Shown here piece by piece: positions 9,170 through 18,121 of a DNA stretch of 64,000 nt (the stretch's first letter is position 1; every line of letters starts with the position of its first letter). The notes below the pieces were generated by a model. The model worked only from the letters and a program-made list of their open reading frames with translations, was not told the DNA's origin and searched no databases. The position numbers and the translations under genes are program-made. Location of the stretch: positions 1-64,000 of the forward strand of contig CANLBM010000012.1 in the NCBI GenBank assembly GCA_947488845.1. The letters run 5' to 3'. This DNA is from an uncultured Sphingomonadaceae bacterium. GTDB lineage: Bacteria > Pseudomonadota > Alphaproteobacteria > Sphingomonadales > Sphingomonadaceae.

Positions 9170-11901
9170 TGCGGATCGTCATGCATCAAACGTGTTTCAG
9201 TTGAAAGACCGGATTCCTTCATTTCGAAAGTTGCCTTGCTTATCTCTGCCAGCGCCTGTGCCAGTGGCATCCGTTCGATCGGGGTGCCTTGCGGAAAGGC
9301 TGAGAACAACCGCGACGGGAAAGACGAAGAGAGGATGACGAAATGGCCATGATCGTCGGCGCGGCGGATGATCCGGCCAAAGGCCTGGGCCAGTCGCGCG
9401 CGGATGATCCGGTCATCATAGGCGCTGCCGCCGCCGGCCAGTTTGCGGGCACGGTGCAGGATATTGGGACGCGGCCACGGCACCGATTCCATCACCACCA
9501 GGCGCAGGCTCTGGCCCGGGACATCAACTCCGTCGCGCAGGGCATCGGTGCCCAGCAGGCTGGCCTTGGGATCGTCGCGGAAAATATCGACCAGGGTCCC
9601 TGTGTCGATTGGGTCGACATGCTGGGCGTAGATTGGCAGGCCGCTTTGCGCCATCCGGTCGGCGATCCGGGCATATACCGTGCGGAGGCGCCTGATCGCG
9701 GTGAACAGGCCAAGCGTCCCGCCCGCCGAGGCTTCGATCAATTGTGCGTAGGCGCCGGCAAGGCCGGCCATGTCGCCGCGCTTCACATCGGTCACGATGA
9801 TGACTTTGGCCTGATTGGGATAGTCAAACGGGCTGGCGACTTCAAATTCCTGCGGCGGGTGCGGAAGATGGACGGCACCGCTGCGCGCCCGGGCGGTATC
9901 CCAGCCACCGCCGCCTTTCAGCGTCGCCGACGTGATCATCACGCCATGGGCTGGTTTGGTGACGACTTCGGTGACCGGAATGGTCGGGTCGAGCCAGTGA
10001 CGACAGATGCCGATATCATATTCGCGGCCTTCAAAACGGTCGATCATCAGCCAGTCGACAAAATCGGGATCGGCTGGCCCGCCGATGCGGGACAGGAGCG
10101 AAAGCCAGCCCGACAGGGTATCGCGGCGCCAGCCGAGGCTCGAGAGAGCGCCTTCCATCCGCGCGCGGGCCGGGGCGTCCATCCAGTCCGGGCCTTCCTC
10201 GATCAGATGTTCGATCCGCTGGCCGAGACAGACCAGAGGTTTGAGCAAGCCATCCATTGCCTCGGCGGCATTGGCGACGGCATCGATCATCGGCCCTTCG
10301 ACATGGGTCAGTTCGGTTTCGAGTCCGTAACCGGCATCGGCGCTCTGGCTCTCGTCGCGGGCGAAGACCATCGCGCGGACCTCCTGGAGCAGCGCCTCGA
10401 TCGGGCCGAAGGGCTCGCCTTCCCCGATCCGCTGGAGCCAGCCGTCACCGGGCAGGGCTTCGGCGGCAACGCGCGCGCTTTCAATCGCACGGCCACCTTC
10501 CTCGTCATAGGATGCGAGATCGGCCAGACGCGCTGCGAGGCCGCGACGGCGTCCGCGATTCTTCGTTTCCGGACCGATCACCCAGCGGCGGATTTCTATC
10601 GCTTCCTGTCCGGAAAGCCGCGCCGCAAACATCGAATCGGCGGCGTCGAACAGATGATGGCCTTCGTCAAAGATCAGTCTGGTCGGCCGGTTCTGCTGTT
10701 CGCGCCCGCGGGCAGCGTTGACCATGACCAGCGCGTGGTTGGCGATGACGATATCGGCCTGCTGGCTGGCGTGTGCCGCCTTCTCGATGAAACATTTGCG
10801 ATAATGCGGGCAGCCGGCATAGACGCATTCCCCGCGCCGGTCGGTCAGCGCGGTGGCACCGTTGCGACGGAATAAAGTGGCCAGCCATCCGGGCAGGTCA
10901 CCGCCGACCATGTCGCCGTCCTTGCTATAGGCAGCCCAGCGCGCGACCAGATGGGCCAGGATCGCTGCACGGCCGGTAAAGCCGCCTTGCAACGCGTCTT
11001 CGAGATTGAGCAGGCAGAGATAATTTTCCCGTCCCTTGCGGACCACGACTTTCTTGCGGAACGTCTCTTCATCCGGATATATCCGGCGGGTTTCCCGGTC
11101 GAGCTGGCGCTGCAGCGCCTTGGTAAAGGTCGAGATCCACACCGTACCGCCGGCTTGCTGCGACCAAAGGGAAGCGGGCGCGAGATAGCCGAGTGTTTTG
11201 CCGATACCCGTCCCCGCTTCAGCCAGCAGCATATTGGGAGAGCCCTTGATCTTGCGCGGGTTGAAAATCTGGCTGACAGCAGCGGCGTAGCTTTTCTGGC
11301 CCTCGCGCTCTTCCGATCCTTCCCCGGTCAGGGAATCAAGCGTGGCCAGCGCCTCGTTCCGGTCTATCGTGACCGTTCGCGGCGCAGGGCGCGGTGCCTC
11401 TTCTTCCCATTCGGGCAGTTTGGAAAAAAGCCAGCGTTCGGCCTCGACCGGTTTTTCCAGTTTGCGCCCGACTTCCTGTGCCCAGGGCCAGCGCAGCCGA
11501 TAGAGCGCCTGCGCGCTGCTCCACGCGCCTTCGCGCTCTTTCCAGAAAGGTGCTTCCAATCCTTCCAGCAAAAGGCTCGCCGCCTGCTGGCAAAGCGCCG
11601 CAATATCGGCCTCTTGCGCCGGCGGAGCCAGGCCGAGCGCCTTGGCGAGGCCGGCCGGAGTCGGAACGACGAACTGGGCCGGATGGATGAAGGCGAACAG
11701 CTCCAGCAGGTCGAGTCCGGACAGATCGGGATAGCCGAGTCTTTGCCCCAACAGCGGAGCGTTGAGCAGGATATGCGGCGTTTCCGCTACCCGGCCAATG
11801 GCCTCGCCCTTGCCGATTGCGCGGGTTTCGCCATCGGCTGAGCAAATCCAGATGCCGCTGTGGCTGGCATGAAGCGCGGGATAGGGAAGTGGTGTCACCA
11901 T
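9166..11901 (-). CDS. DinG/XPD-like superfamily 2 iron-sulfur DNA helicase
   Basis: The 911-residue protein has the Walker A loop EAGTGIGKTLGY (about 230), an iron-sulfur domain with Cys in ENYLCLLN plus CVYAGCPHYRKC, and the Walker B box FDEGHHLFDAAD. The C-terminal helicase half shows LLGTDALRDGVDVPGQSL and the motif VI segment AQAFGRIIRRADD. DinG-type helicases unwind DNA 5'-3' and clear R-loops and damage intermediates. The N-terminal 200 residues are an alphaproteobacterial extension not assigned. It abuts the NnrU stop and overlaps the phosphatase start. Length and motif order support an intact enzyme. Confidence 0.92.
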   Translation of the reverse strand: MVTPLPYPALHASHSGIWICSADGETRAIGKGEAIGRVAETPHILLNAPLLGQRLGYPDLSGLDLLELFAFIHPAQFVVPTPAGLAKALGLAPPAQEADIAALCQQAASLLLEGLEAPFWKEREGAWSSAQALYRLRWPWAQEVGRKLEKPVEAERWLFSKLPEWEEEAPRPAPRTVTIDRNEALATLDSLTGEGSEEREGQKSYAAAVSQIFNPRKIKGSPNMLLAEAGTGIGKTLGYLAPASLWSQQAGGTVWISTFTKALQRQLDRETRRIYPDEETFRKKVVVRKGRENYLCLLNLEDALQGGFTGRAAILAHLVARWAAYSKDGDMVGGDLPGWLATLFRRNGATALTDRRGECVYAGCPHYRKCFIEKAAHASQQADIVIANHALVMVNAARGREQQNRPTRLIFDEGHHLFDAADSMFAARLSGQEAIEIRRWVIGPETKNRGRRRGLAARLADLASYDEEGGRAIESARVAAEALPGDGWLQRIGEGEPFGPIEALLQEVRAMVFARDESQSADAGYGLETELTHVEGPMIDAVANAAEAMDGLLKPLVCLGQRIEHLIEEGPDWMDAPARARMEGALSSLGWRRDTLSGWLSLLSRIGGPADPDFVDWLMIDRFEGREYDIGICRHWLDPTIPVTEVVTKPAHGVMITSATLKGGGGWDTARARSGAVHLPHPPQEFEVASPFDYPNQAKVIIVTDVKRGDMAGLAGAYAQLIEASAGGTLGLFTAIRRLRTVYARIADRMAQSGLPIYAQHVDPIDTGTLVDIFRDDPKASLLGTDALRDGVDVPGQSLRLVVMESVPWPRPNILHRARKLAGGGSAYDDRIIRARLAQAFGRIIRRADDHGHFVILSSSFPSRLFSAFPQGTPIERMPLAQALAEISKATFEMKESGLSTETRLMHDDPQ

Positions 11902-12468
11902 TCAGCCGACGACCGGTACGCCAGCGATCCACGGGTGAACGAACATCAGTACGGCATAAAGTGTCGCCGCAATCACCACGCTCAGCAATTCACGGCTTAC
12001 GCTCGCGATCCTGGCCGGTTTCACCCAGACGCCTTCATTGCGCGAAACAGTGATGATCGAGACCAGCGCCCACAGGCCGAGTCCGCCGAACAATATCAGC
12101 GACTTGTTGTCGCCATTGGCGAGCAGATGGCCGACTGCCCAGATCAAAACGCCGGTCAGCATCGGATGGCGGATCCACTGCCGGATTCGTGATGTGCCCT
12201 GCGCCGCACCGATCAGCAGGATGGCCACGAACATCAGCGTCATATTCGCGTGGCGGCCCCAGGCAGGTGGGTCATAGACAAATTCAGCGGTGGTCGAGCG
12301 CCAGCCGAAAATCATCAAGGCCAGTGAAACCAGCAGGATCAGCGCGACCAGACCCTTGTGCGGCCCTTCACCAATCGCGCCCTGAATCGATGCGCGCAGG
12401 CCCGGTGTCACCGACTTCATCAGATGTACCAGGCTCCATAGCAGCACACCGGCAATAAGCATTTCCAT
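11902..12468 (-). CDS. NnrU-family integral membrane protein
   Basis: Starting at ATG 12468 (GGGAG seven bases upstream; a TTG at 12474 is less likely), the 188-residue protein has about five hydrophobic segments, with WSLVHLMKSVTPGLR near the start and the IRHPMLTGVLIWAVGHLLANGD signature. This HPML...GHL pattern is typical of NnrU and related isoprenylcysteine-methyltransferase-like membrane proteins. NnrU was named from nitrite/nitric oxide reductase regulation clusters, but most homologues have no proven role. No denitrification genes are near. It is first in the operon with the helicase and the SixA-like phosphatase. Confidence 0.85.
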   Translation of the reverse strand: MEMLIAGVLLWSLVHLMKSVTPGLRASIQGAIGEGPHKGLVALILLVSLALMIFGWRSTTAEFVYDPPAWGRHANMTLMFVAILLIGAAQGTSRIRQWIRHPMLTGVLIWAVGHLLANGDNKSLILFGGLGLWALVSIITVSRNEGVWVKPARIASVSRELLSVVIAATLYAVLMFVHPWIAGVPVVG

Positions 12469-12554
12469 GTTCAATCTCCCGCTTTTGTTGCGTTCTACCT
12501 TGCCATATAGGCTAAGGCTACTATTTGCGCAGCATTGACTGAGAAGGACAAATT

Positions 12555-14135
12555 GTGACCGATTATCGTGAAGCAGCAGAGAATTCCAAAGCGTGGCCGT
12601 TCGAGGAAGCCCGCAAGCTGCTCAAACGCTATCGCGGCGAGCGCGGCGCACCGGCACCGAAACCGGGCGATGAACCTATGCTGTTCGAGACCGGCTATGG
12701 TCCCTCGGGCCTGCCGCATATCGGTACGTTCAACGAAGTGCTGCGGACCACGATGGTGCGGCACGCCTATGAAACGCTGACCGGCAACCCGACAAGGCTG
12801 ATCGCGTTCAGCGATGACATGGACGGATTTCGCAAGGTGCCGACCAATGTCCCCAATCAGGATATGTTGGCCGAGCATCTGCACAAGCCACTCACGCAGG
12901 TTCCCGACCCGTTCGAAAAATTCGAAAGCTTTGCCGCGCATAACAATGCGATGCTGCGCGATTTTCTCGACCAGTTCGGTTTCGACTATGAGTTCATGTC
13001 CTCGACCGAGCAATATCGCAGCGGCGCCTTTGACGAGACGCTGAAGCTGGTCCTCGCCCGCAACCAGCAGATACTGGACATCATGCTGCCGACTCTCGGC
13101 AAGGAACGGCAGGCGACTTACTCGCCGATATTGCCGATCAGTCCGAAAACCGGCCATGTGTTGCAGGTGCCTGTCGAGATCGTTGATGCCGAAGCGGGGA
13201 CTGTTCGCTTTGAAGACGATGGCGAGATGATCGAGCATAATATCCTCTCCGGCGGCGCCAAGCTGCAGTGGAAGGTCGACTGGGCGATGCGCTGGACCGC
13301 GCTTGGCGTCGATTATGAAATGTATGGCAAGGACCTGACCGACAGCGGTGTGCAGTCGGGCAAGATTGCCAAGGTGCTGGGCGCGCGCAAGCCGGAAGGC
13401 CTGATCTACGAGATGTTCCTCGACGAGAAGGGCGAGAAGATTTCCAAGTCCAAGGGCAATGGTCTCAGCCTCGACGAATGGCTGCGCTATGGCTCCGAGA
13501 ACAGCCTCGCTTTCTATATTTTCCGCGAGCCCAAATCGGCCAAGCAACTGCATCTGGGCGTCATTCCCAAGGCGGTCGACGAATATTTCCAGTCTCGCGC
13601 GCTCTGGCATGAACAGGATGCCAGCAAGCGGCTCGGCAACGCGGTGCATCATGTCCACAATGGCGATGTGCCGACGGACACGATCCCGGTCACCTTTGGC
13701 TTGTTGCTCAATCTGGTCGGCGTGATGGGCGATGCGGATCGCGAACAGATCTGGGGCTATCTGCGCCAATATGCGCCGGACGCGACGCCGGAGCGCTATC
13801 CCGATCTTGATGAACTGATCGGCAATGCAATGGCCTATCACAAGGATTTCATTGCCCCGACCTTGCACCGGCGCAAGCCGGAAGGCGTCGAAGTGGCGGC
13901 GCTGGAACGGCTGGATCGCGAACTTGCCGCGCTGCCCGAACATGCGGCGGCCGAGGATGTCCAGACGATTGTCTATACGATCGGCAAGGAAGGCGGCTTC
14001 GACAATCTGAGGGACTGGTTCAAGGCGCTGTACGAGACTCTGCTTGGCTCTTCGCAGGGGCCGCGCATGGGTAGCTTCATCGCGCTTTATGGCATATCCA
14101 ACACCCGCAAATTGATAGCGGAGGCTTTGGCATGA
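12555..14135 (+). CDS. lysK: Lysine--tRNA ligase, class I
   Basis: The 526-residue protein begins at GTG 12555 after AGAAGG. The class I signature is clear: PSGLPHIGTFNE as the HIGH box near residue 50, and KISKSKGNGLS as the KMSKS loop near 298. It charges tRNA-Lys. Alphaproteobacteria commonly carry this archaeal-type enzyme instead of the class II LysRS of most bacteria, so it is normal for the lineage. The stop overlaps the start of the DUF3291 gene by ATGA. Length and motifs indicate an intact gene. Confidence 0.95.
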   Translation: MTDYREAAENSKAWPFEEARKLLKRYRGERGAPAPKPGDEPMLFETGYGPSGLPHIGTFNEVLRTTMVRHAYETLTGNPTRLIAFSDDMDGFRKVPTNVPNQDMLAEHLHKPLTQVPDPFEKFESFAAHNNAMLRDFLDQFGFDYEFMSSTEQYRSGAFDETLKLVLARNQQILDIMLPTLGKERQATYSPILPISPKTGHVLQVPVEIVDAEAGTVRFEDDGEMIEHNILSGGAKLQWKVDWAMRWTALGVDYEMYGKDLTDSGVQSGKIAKVLGARKPEGLIYEMFLDEKGEKISKSKGNGLSLDEWLRYGSENSLAFYIFREPKSAKQLHLGVIPKAVDEYFQSRALWHEQDASKRLGNAVHHVHNGDVPTDTIPVTFGLLLNLVGVMGDADREQIWGYLRQYAPDATPERYPDLDELIGNAMAYHKDFIAPTLHRRKPEGVEVAALERLDRELAALPEHAAAEDVQTIVYTIGKEGGFDNLRDWFKALYETLLGSSQGPRMGSFIALYGISNTRKLIAEALA

Positions 14136-14563
14136 GAGAATATCATCTGGCACAGATCAATATCGCGAGGTTCAAGCGGGCCAAGGACGATCCGGCCAAC
14201 GCCGATTTCATGGACGCGCTGGATCCTGTCAATGCAGCGGCGGAAGCGGCTCCGGGTTTTGTCTGGCGGCTGACCGGTGAAGGCAATGATGCGGTCGATA
14301 TTGATGCGGTTCCCGGCGACCCCAATCTGGTCGTCAACATGTCGGTCTGGACCGATGTCGATTCGCTGGGTGCCTATGTCTATCGCAATGACCAGCATCT
14401 GGTGATCATGCGCCGTCGCAAGGAGTGGATGGAGCTTATCGATGTCTATCAGGCGCTCTGGTGGGTGCCTGTCGGGCAAGTGCCCAGCGTAGCGGAAGGG
14501 CTGGCCGCGGTTGATCATCTTGCCCTCCATGGACCGACGGACAAGGCTTTTACCTTTCGCTAG
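14132..14563 (+). CDS. DUF3291 domain protein
   Basis: The 143-residue protein begins REYHLAQINIARFKRAKDD and contains PGFVWRLTGEG, NMSVWTDVDSLGAYVY and the C-terminal LWWVPVGQVPSVAEG, which together are diagnostic for DUF3291, a family with an alpha/beta barrel-like fold related to antibiotic-biosynthesis monooxygenases. The function is unknown. It is translationally coupled to lysK through an ATGA overlap, so it is expressed with it, although no role in tRNA charging is known. Confidence 0.85.
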   Translation: MREYHLAQINIARFKRAKDDPANADFMDALDPVNAAAEAAPGFVWRLTGEGNDAVDIDAVPGDPNLVVNMSVWTDVDSLGAYVYRNDQHLVIMRRRKEWMELIDVYQALWWVPVGQVPSVAEGLAAVDHLALHGPTDKAFTFR

Positions 14564-14610
14564 ACCTTTGCTGCTCCGGACGGCACACCGGCTGTTCCCG
14601 TGCTGGATGA

Positions 14611-15099
14611 ATGCGCCTGATGATCGACATTTTCACCACCGGTGGCACCATCGACAAGATCTATTTCGATGCCTTGTCCGAATATCATATCGGTCCGACA
14701 CCACTGCCTGACATTTTGGCCGAGAATAATGTCTATGTGCCGCACCGGGTGACCCAGTTGATGCGCAAGGACAGTCTCGAGCTGACCGATGATGATCGTC
14801 TTGAAATTCGCGCGGCGATCATTGCCAGCGATGCCGACAAGATTCTTGTGACTCATGGTACCGATACAATGGTCCAGACCGGACTTGTCCTGGCCGATAT
14901 TCCGGGCAAGACCATCGTGATCACCGGAGCGATGCAACCCGCGACCTTGCGGATCAGCGATGCCGAATTCAATGTCGGCTTTGCGCTGGCCGCCACGCAG
15001 ACTTTGCCACCGGGCGTCTATATCGCGATGAACGGCGAGATATTCGATCCGGCGAAGGTCCACAAGGACCGGTCGGCGCACCGGTTCATCCGCGACTAG
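14611..15099 (+). CDS. Single-domain asparaginase-like protein
   Basis: The 162-residue protein matches only the N-terminal half of L-asparaginase. It has the TTGGTIDK nucleophile loop near residue 10 and the second catalytic block VTHGTDTM near 90, ending soon after the GAMQPA segment. The whole C-terminal domain of the usual 330-residue enzyme is absent, yet no remnant follows, so it looks like a stable short form rather than a truncation. The start could be ATG 14611 or 14620 (MIDIFTTGG). In the canonical enzyme the active site is completed by a partner subunit's C-terminal domain, so its activity is uncertain. Confidence 0.8.
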   Translation: MRLMIDIFTTGGTIDKIYFDALSEYHIGPTPLPDILAENNVYVPHRVTQLMRKDSLELTDDDRLEIRAAIIASDADKILVTHGTDTMVQTGLVLADIPGKTIVITGAMQPATLRISDAEFNVGFALAATQTLPPGVYIAMNGEIFDPAKVHKDRSAHRFIRD

Positions 15100-15139
15100 G
15101 ACAGGGTCAGATACAGGGCTGCGGCAACGGGAGGTTGAA

Positions 15140-15679
15140 ATGGCAAGGCGTACGGTCGAGCAACTGAGCGAGCAATTGCTCAACAAGCCTCTTGCGGCCC
15201 TCTCTCCGGAGGAGAGGAGCGTTCTCGAGGCGATCGTATCCCGGCAGATTGTCGCCGATGATGCCGCCGGTCTGGCGGATGAACAGACCAGCGTCGGCGA
15301 ACGGCTTTCCGACCGGGTAGCTGCCGTCGGTGGTTCCTGGGCTTTCATCATTGTCTTCGTGCTCGTCCTGTTCGGCTGGATGCTGCTCAACTCGGAGATA
15401 TTGACCCGGTTCGATGCCGCCTTCGATCCTTATCCTTTCATCTTCCTCAATCTGCTGCTTTCGACGCTGGCCGCGATTCAGGCGCCGATCATCATGATGA
15501 GCCAGAACCGGGCCTCCAACAAGGATCGGATCGCGGCGGCGCATGACTATGAAGTCAATCTGCGCGCCGAGATCGACATCATCCGCCTGCACGAGAAAGT
15601 CGACCTGCTGATGCTCGAGAAAATCGCCAAGCTCGACGCCGATCTGGCGGAGATCAAGGCCGCCTTGCAGAGAGGCTAG
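15140..15679 (+). CDS. DUF1003 membrane protein
   Basis: The 179-residue protein has an N-terminal helical region, the DUF1003 core GERLSDRVAAVGGSWAFII with a first membrane segment (about 70-90), the conserved FDPYPFIFLNLLLSTLAAIQAPIIMMSQNR with a second segment, and a long C-terminal coiled coil from about 130. Homologues are inner-membrane proteins of unknown role, sometimes compared with CorA-like cation channels. It follows the asparaginase-like gene in the same direction, with a GGGAGG site nine bases before ATG. Its stop overlaps the convergent desaturase stop by four bases. Confidence 0.85.
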   Translation: MARRTVEQLSEQLLNKPLAALSPEERSVLEAIVSRQIVADDAAGLADEQTSVGERLSDRVAAVGGSWAFIIVFVLVLFGWMLLNSEILTRFDAAFDPYPFIFLNLLLSTLAAIQAPIIMMSQNRASNKDRIAAAHDYEVNLRAEIDIIRLHEKVDLLMLEKIAKLDADLAEIKAALQRG

Positions 15680-16788
15680 GCGGCGAGCGGACGCGTCACG
15701 GTCCGCAAGACTTCGCCATAGCTGTTGGCGATCGTCATCCGCGGGCCGTAACCCTTGGTGATCAGCAGGTCATGTGCCTTCGGCAGATTATTGCAGGGCA
15801 CGCCCATGAAAAGATGATGCTCGCTGTGATAATTGACCCAATAGGGCGCCAGCGTCATCCGCATCAACATATTGGCCTTGGTCGTGCGGGCGTGGCTGAA
15901 CGGGTCATCGCCGCCGGTGGGGGTGCAGGCATGTTCGGCGATATTGCGGATGCGCAGGATCAGCTGGAACGTGGTCGCCAGCGCGACCAGCCAGATCAGG
16001 AACGGGATGATGCCGAGCGTCGCCAGGCTGACCAGCAGCACCGTCAGCTGGATCAGCAGGAAGCGGCCGACCGTCATGGTGGTCCGCTTGGCACCGTCCA
16101 GATCGACCACCGGCGCGGCCACGCCAGCAGCGCCGTTGCGGTTCATCGGGGTTCCCGCCGATGTGTCGCGCTTTCCGTTCCCGTTCGTGCTGAGCTTTTC
16201 GAAATACGCACGGCGCGCATCCTCGCCCTTCGACAGGCTCAGGACGATCGGAGTGATAATCGCTTTCAAGCCCTTCCACGCCACTGCAAACTGGTTGCCG
16301 CGCTGTTTCAGGAATGTCTGTCCGGTCAGGTCGCGGATGATCTTGCGTTTCATGCTCGCCGGCGTCGTCGGAAATGCGGCGGACAGGCCAAGATCGGGAT
16401 CTTCGCTCTGCTGGGTGTAGCGGTGATGGGTCAGATGATAGGCGCGATAGCTGTGCAGATCGCTGCCGGTCGCTGACCCGGTCAGCCACTGGCCGGCGAA
16501 ATTGTTGATCTTGCGCTTTGGGTGAAGCAGGCCGTGGGCACCTTCGTGCATCAGGATCGACAGGCCGAGCTGACGCCCGCCGACCAGCATGATGGCGAAC
16601 GGGGTCGCGACCAGACCAGCGAGCCATTGCCATTGCCACAATAAGGCTGTGCCACCGGTGACCAGCGCCACCATCAGCCAGGCATGGAGAGTAAGCCACA
16701 GGCCGTGCCAGCGCGAAACGCGCGTCAGAGCTGCCCATTCCTCGCGGGCGAATATTTCATTGGGTTTGGCAGCTTTTACAGCGGGCAT
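15676..16788 (-). CDS. Fatty acid desaturase with an in-frame repeat insertion
   Basis: The 370-residue membrane protein contains the three histidine boxes of the diiron desaturase superfamily: HEGAH (about 81), HLTHHRY (about 118) and HSEHH (about 318), with hydrophobic stretches between. It would introduce double bonds into membrane acyl chains or act as a related hydroxylase. Between residues about 179 and 203 it carries a segment (IVLSLSKGEDARRAYFEKLS and following) that is not desaturase-like. It is the translation of a dispersed inverted repeat at 16181-16250, in frame and without a stop. The insert lies in the loop between the second and third boxes, so the enzyme may still work. Confidence 0.9.
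   Translation of the reverse strand: MPAVKAAKPNEIFAREEWAALTRVSRWHGLWLTLHAWLMVALVTGGTALLWQWQWLAGLVATPFAIMLVGGRQLGLSILMHEGAHGLLHPKRKINNFAGQWLTGSATGSDLHSYRAYHLTHHRYTQQSEDPDLGLSAAFPTTPASMKRKIIRDLTGQTFLKQRGNQFAVAWKGLKAIITPIVLSLSKGEDARRAYFEKLSTNGNGKRDTSAGTPMNRNGAAGVAAPVVDLDGAKRTTMTVGRFLLIQLTVLLVSLATLGIIPFLIWLVALATTFQLILRIRNIAEHACTPTGGDDPFSHARTTKANMLMRMTLAPYWVNYHSEHHLFMGVPCNNLPKAHDLLITKGYGPRMTIANSYGEVLRTVTRPLAA
16181..16250. repeat. Family A inverted repeat, copy 1, inside the desaturase gene
   Basis: The two arms CCGTTCGTGCTGAGC and CTTCGACAGGCTCAGGACGA flank a short centre, as in the five other copies. This copy is the only one inside a coding region. Its arms are slightly diverged (TTTTCGAAA in place of the usual CTGTCGAAG on the left), as expected of an older insertion. 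Confidence 0.85.
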
Positions 16789-16879
16789 AATGCAATCCTT
16801 CTTTCCCCAATATAGCTGTTTTCTGCGGATTTTACAAATTCCGGCGATGCCGTAGCGTTATCCGCTATTGTCGACATTG

Positions 16880-16948
16880 CGTTTGTCCTGAGCTCGTCGA
16901 AGGGCCGATCCGCGCGCAAAGATGGTCCGACAGGCTCACCACGAACGG
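16880..16948. repeat. Family A inverted repeat, copy 2, between desaturase and argE
   Basis: Left arm TTTGTCCTGAGCTCGTCGAA and right arm TCCGACAGGCTCACCACGAA face each other across a 20-25 base centre. It lies 16 bases past the argE stop, in the 3' region of argE and upstream of the desaturase. It could form a stem in RNA, but there is no following U-run, so I do not call it a terminator. Confidence 0.85.
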
Positions 16949-16963
16949 AAATCTATTCACCCA

Positions 16964-18121
16964 TCAAGCCAGCGCCTCCGCTAGCCTGACCATGAAATCC
17001 GCACCCCGCTCAAACTGCTCGACCGCCAGATATTCATTCGGCTGGTGCGCCTGCTCGATCGACCCGGGGCCACAGATCACGGTGGCAAAACCTGCCTGCT
17101 GGAATTGCCCGGCCTCGGCGGCATAAGAGACCACGCCGGACGGACCATTGTCGCCGGTCAGGCGGCGGACAAAATCTGCTGCTTCCTGTGAACCGGCGGG
17201 GGCCATTGGCGGGGCGTTGGACAGGCGGGTGATGGTCATGCCCGCTTCGGGGAAGGCCTGGCTCATCTCTTTGTGCAACGCCGCGACTTTTGCCTTGAAC
17301 GGCGCGAGCACGACCTCCGGATCGACATCGGGCGGGCAGCGAAGATCAAAGATAAAATGTGCGCGGCGGGCGAGTATATTGGGCGCGGTGCCACCCTGCA
17401 TCTTGCCGATTGTCAGCGTCGCGTGAGGCGGGATGAAAGGAGAGGCGGGGTCCGCATTTTCCCACAATTCGCGCGCCAGTTCGGCGAGATCGTGCATAAG
17501 TTCTATCGCCACCATATTGGCGGACAGGCCGAGATGAGTGAGGCTCGAGTGCGCTTCGTGTCCCAGCACCTCGACTTCGTGCACGGTAATCCCCTTGTGC
17601 CCGCTTATGACCTTCATCATCGTCGGTTCGCCGATAATTGCCAGCGCCGGTTTCGGCAGTTTTGCCGCCATTTCCTCGATCATCGCCGGCGCCCCGAGGC
17701 AGCCTACTTCCTCGTCATAGCTCAGCGCAAGATGTACCGGTTTCGACCCGTTTTTGAACAAGGGCACGGCGGCCAGGGCCAGCGCGATAAACCCCTTCAT
17801 GTCGCAGGTTCCGCGTCCGTGCAGCAGGCCGCTTCTTTCGGTCATCGTCCACGGATCGCTAAGCCAGTCCTGTCCGTCGACCGGCACAACATCGCTATGA
17901 CCGGAAAGAATGATCCCGCCTTCGACGTTCGGACCAACACTGGCGTAAAGATTGGCCTTGGACGCATCGGCATTGACGACGCGCGTCGAGGCGACGCCAT
18001 GCCCGGCCAGATAATCCTCGACCCAGACAATCAGATCGAGATTGCTGTTCCGCGACGTGGTGTCGAAGGCGATCAGTCTGGCGAGAATATCGCGGGCGGC
18101 GGGGAGGAGATTGTCGGTCAT
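16964..18121 (-). CDS. argE: Acetylornithine deacetylase
   Basis: This 385-residue M20-family metallopeptidase has the zinc ligands and catalytic residues in GHSDVVPVDGQDW (His about 74), GRGTCDMKGF (Asp about 107), the general-base pair DEEVG and a C-terminal His in EQAHQPNEYL. The N-terminus (AARDILARLIAFDTTSRNSN) and overall length match alphaproteobacterial ArgE, which removes the acetyl group from N-acetylornithine to give ornithine for arginine synthesis. A related carboxypeptidase cannot be fully excluded, but the IGEPTMMKVISGHKG segment favours ArgE. It is transcribed alone. Confidence 0.88.
   Translation of the reverse strand: MTDNLLPAARDILARLIAFDTTSRNSNLDLIVWVEDYLAGHGVASTRVVNADASKANLYASVGPNVEGGIILSGHSDVVPVDGQDWLSDPWTMTERSGLLHGRGTCDMKGFIALALAAVPLFKNGSKPVHLALSYDEEVGCLGAPAMIEEMAAKLPKPALAIIGEPTMMKVISGHKGITVHEVEVLGHEAHSSLTHLGLSANMVAIELMHDLAELARELWENADPASPFIPPHATLTIGKMQGGTAPNILARRAHFIFDLRCPPDVDPEVVLAPFKAKVAALHKEMSQAFPEAGMTITRLSNAPPMAPAGSQEAADFVRRLTGDNGPSGVVSYAAEAGQFQQAGFATVICGPGSIEQAHQPNEYLAVEQFERGADFMVRLAEALA

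Noticed and set aside
9343..10875. A 510-codon open frame opposite the DinG-like helicase gene
   Set aside because: It is antisense to an intact helicase with Walker and iron-sulfur motifs; no motif is seen in the opposite frame.
12495..14153. A 552-codon open frame on the minus strand opposite lysK
   Set aside because: The lysK protein has both class I synthetase signatures; the antisense translation shows none and lacks a ribosome site.
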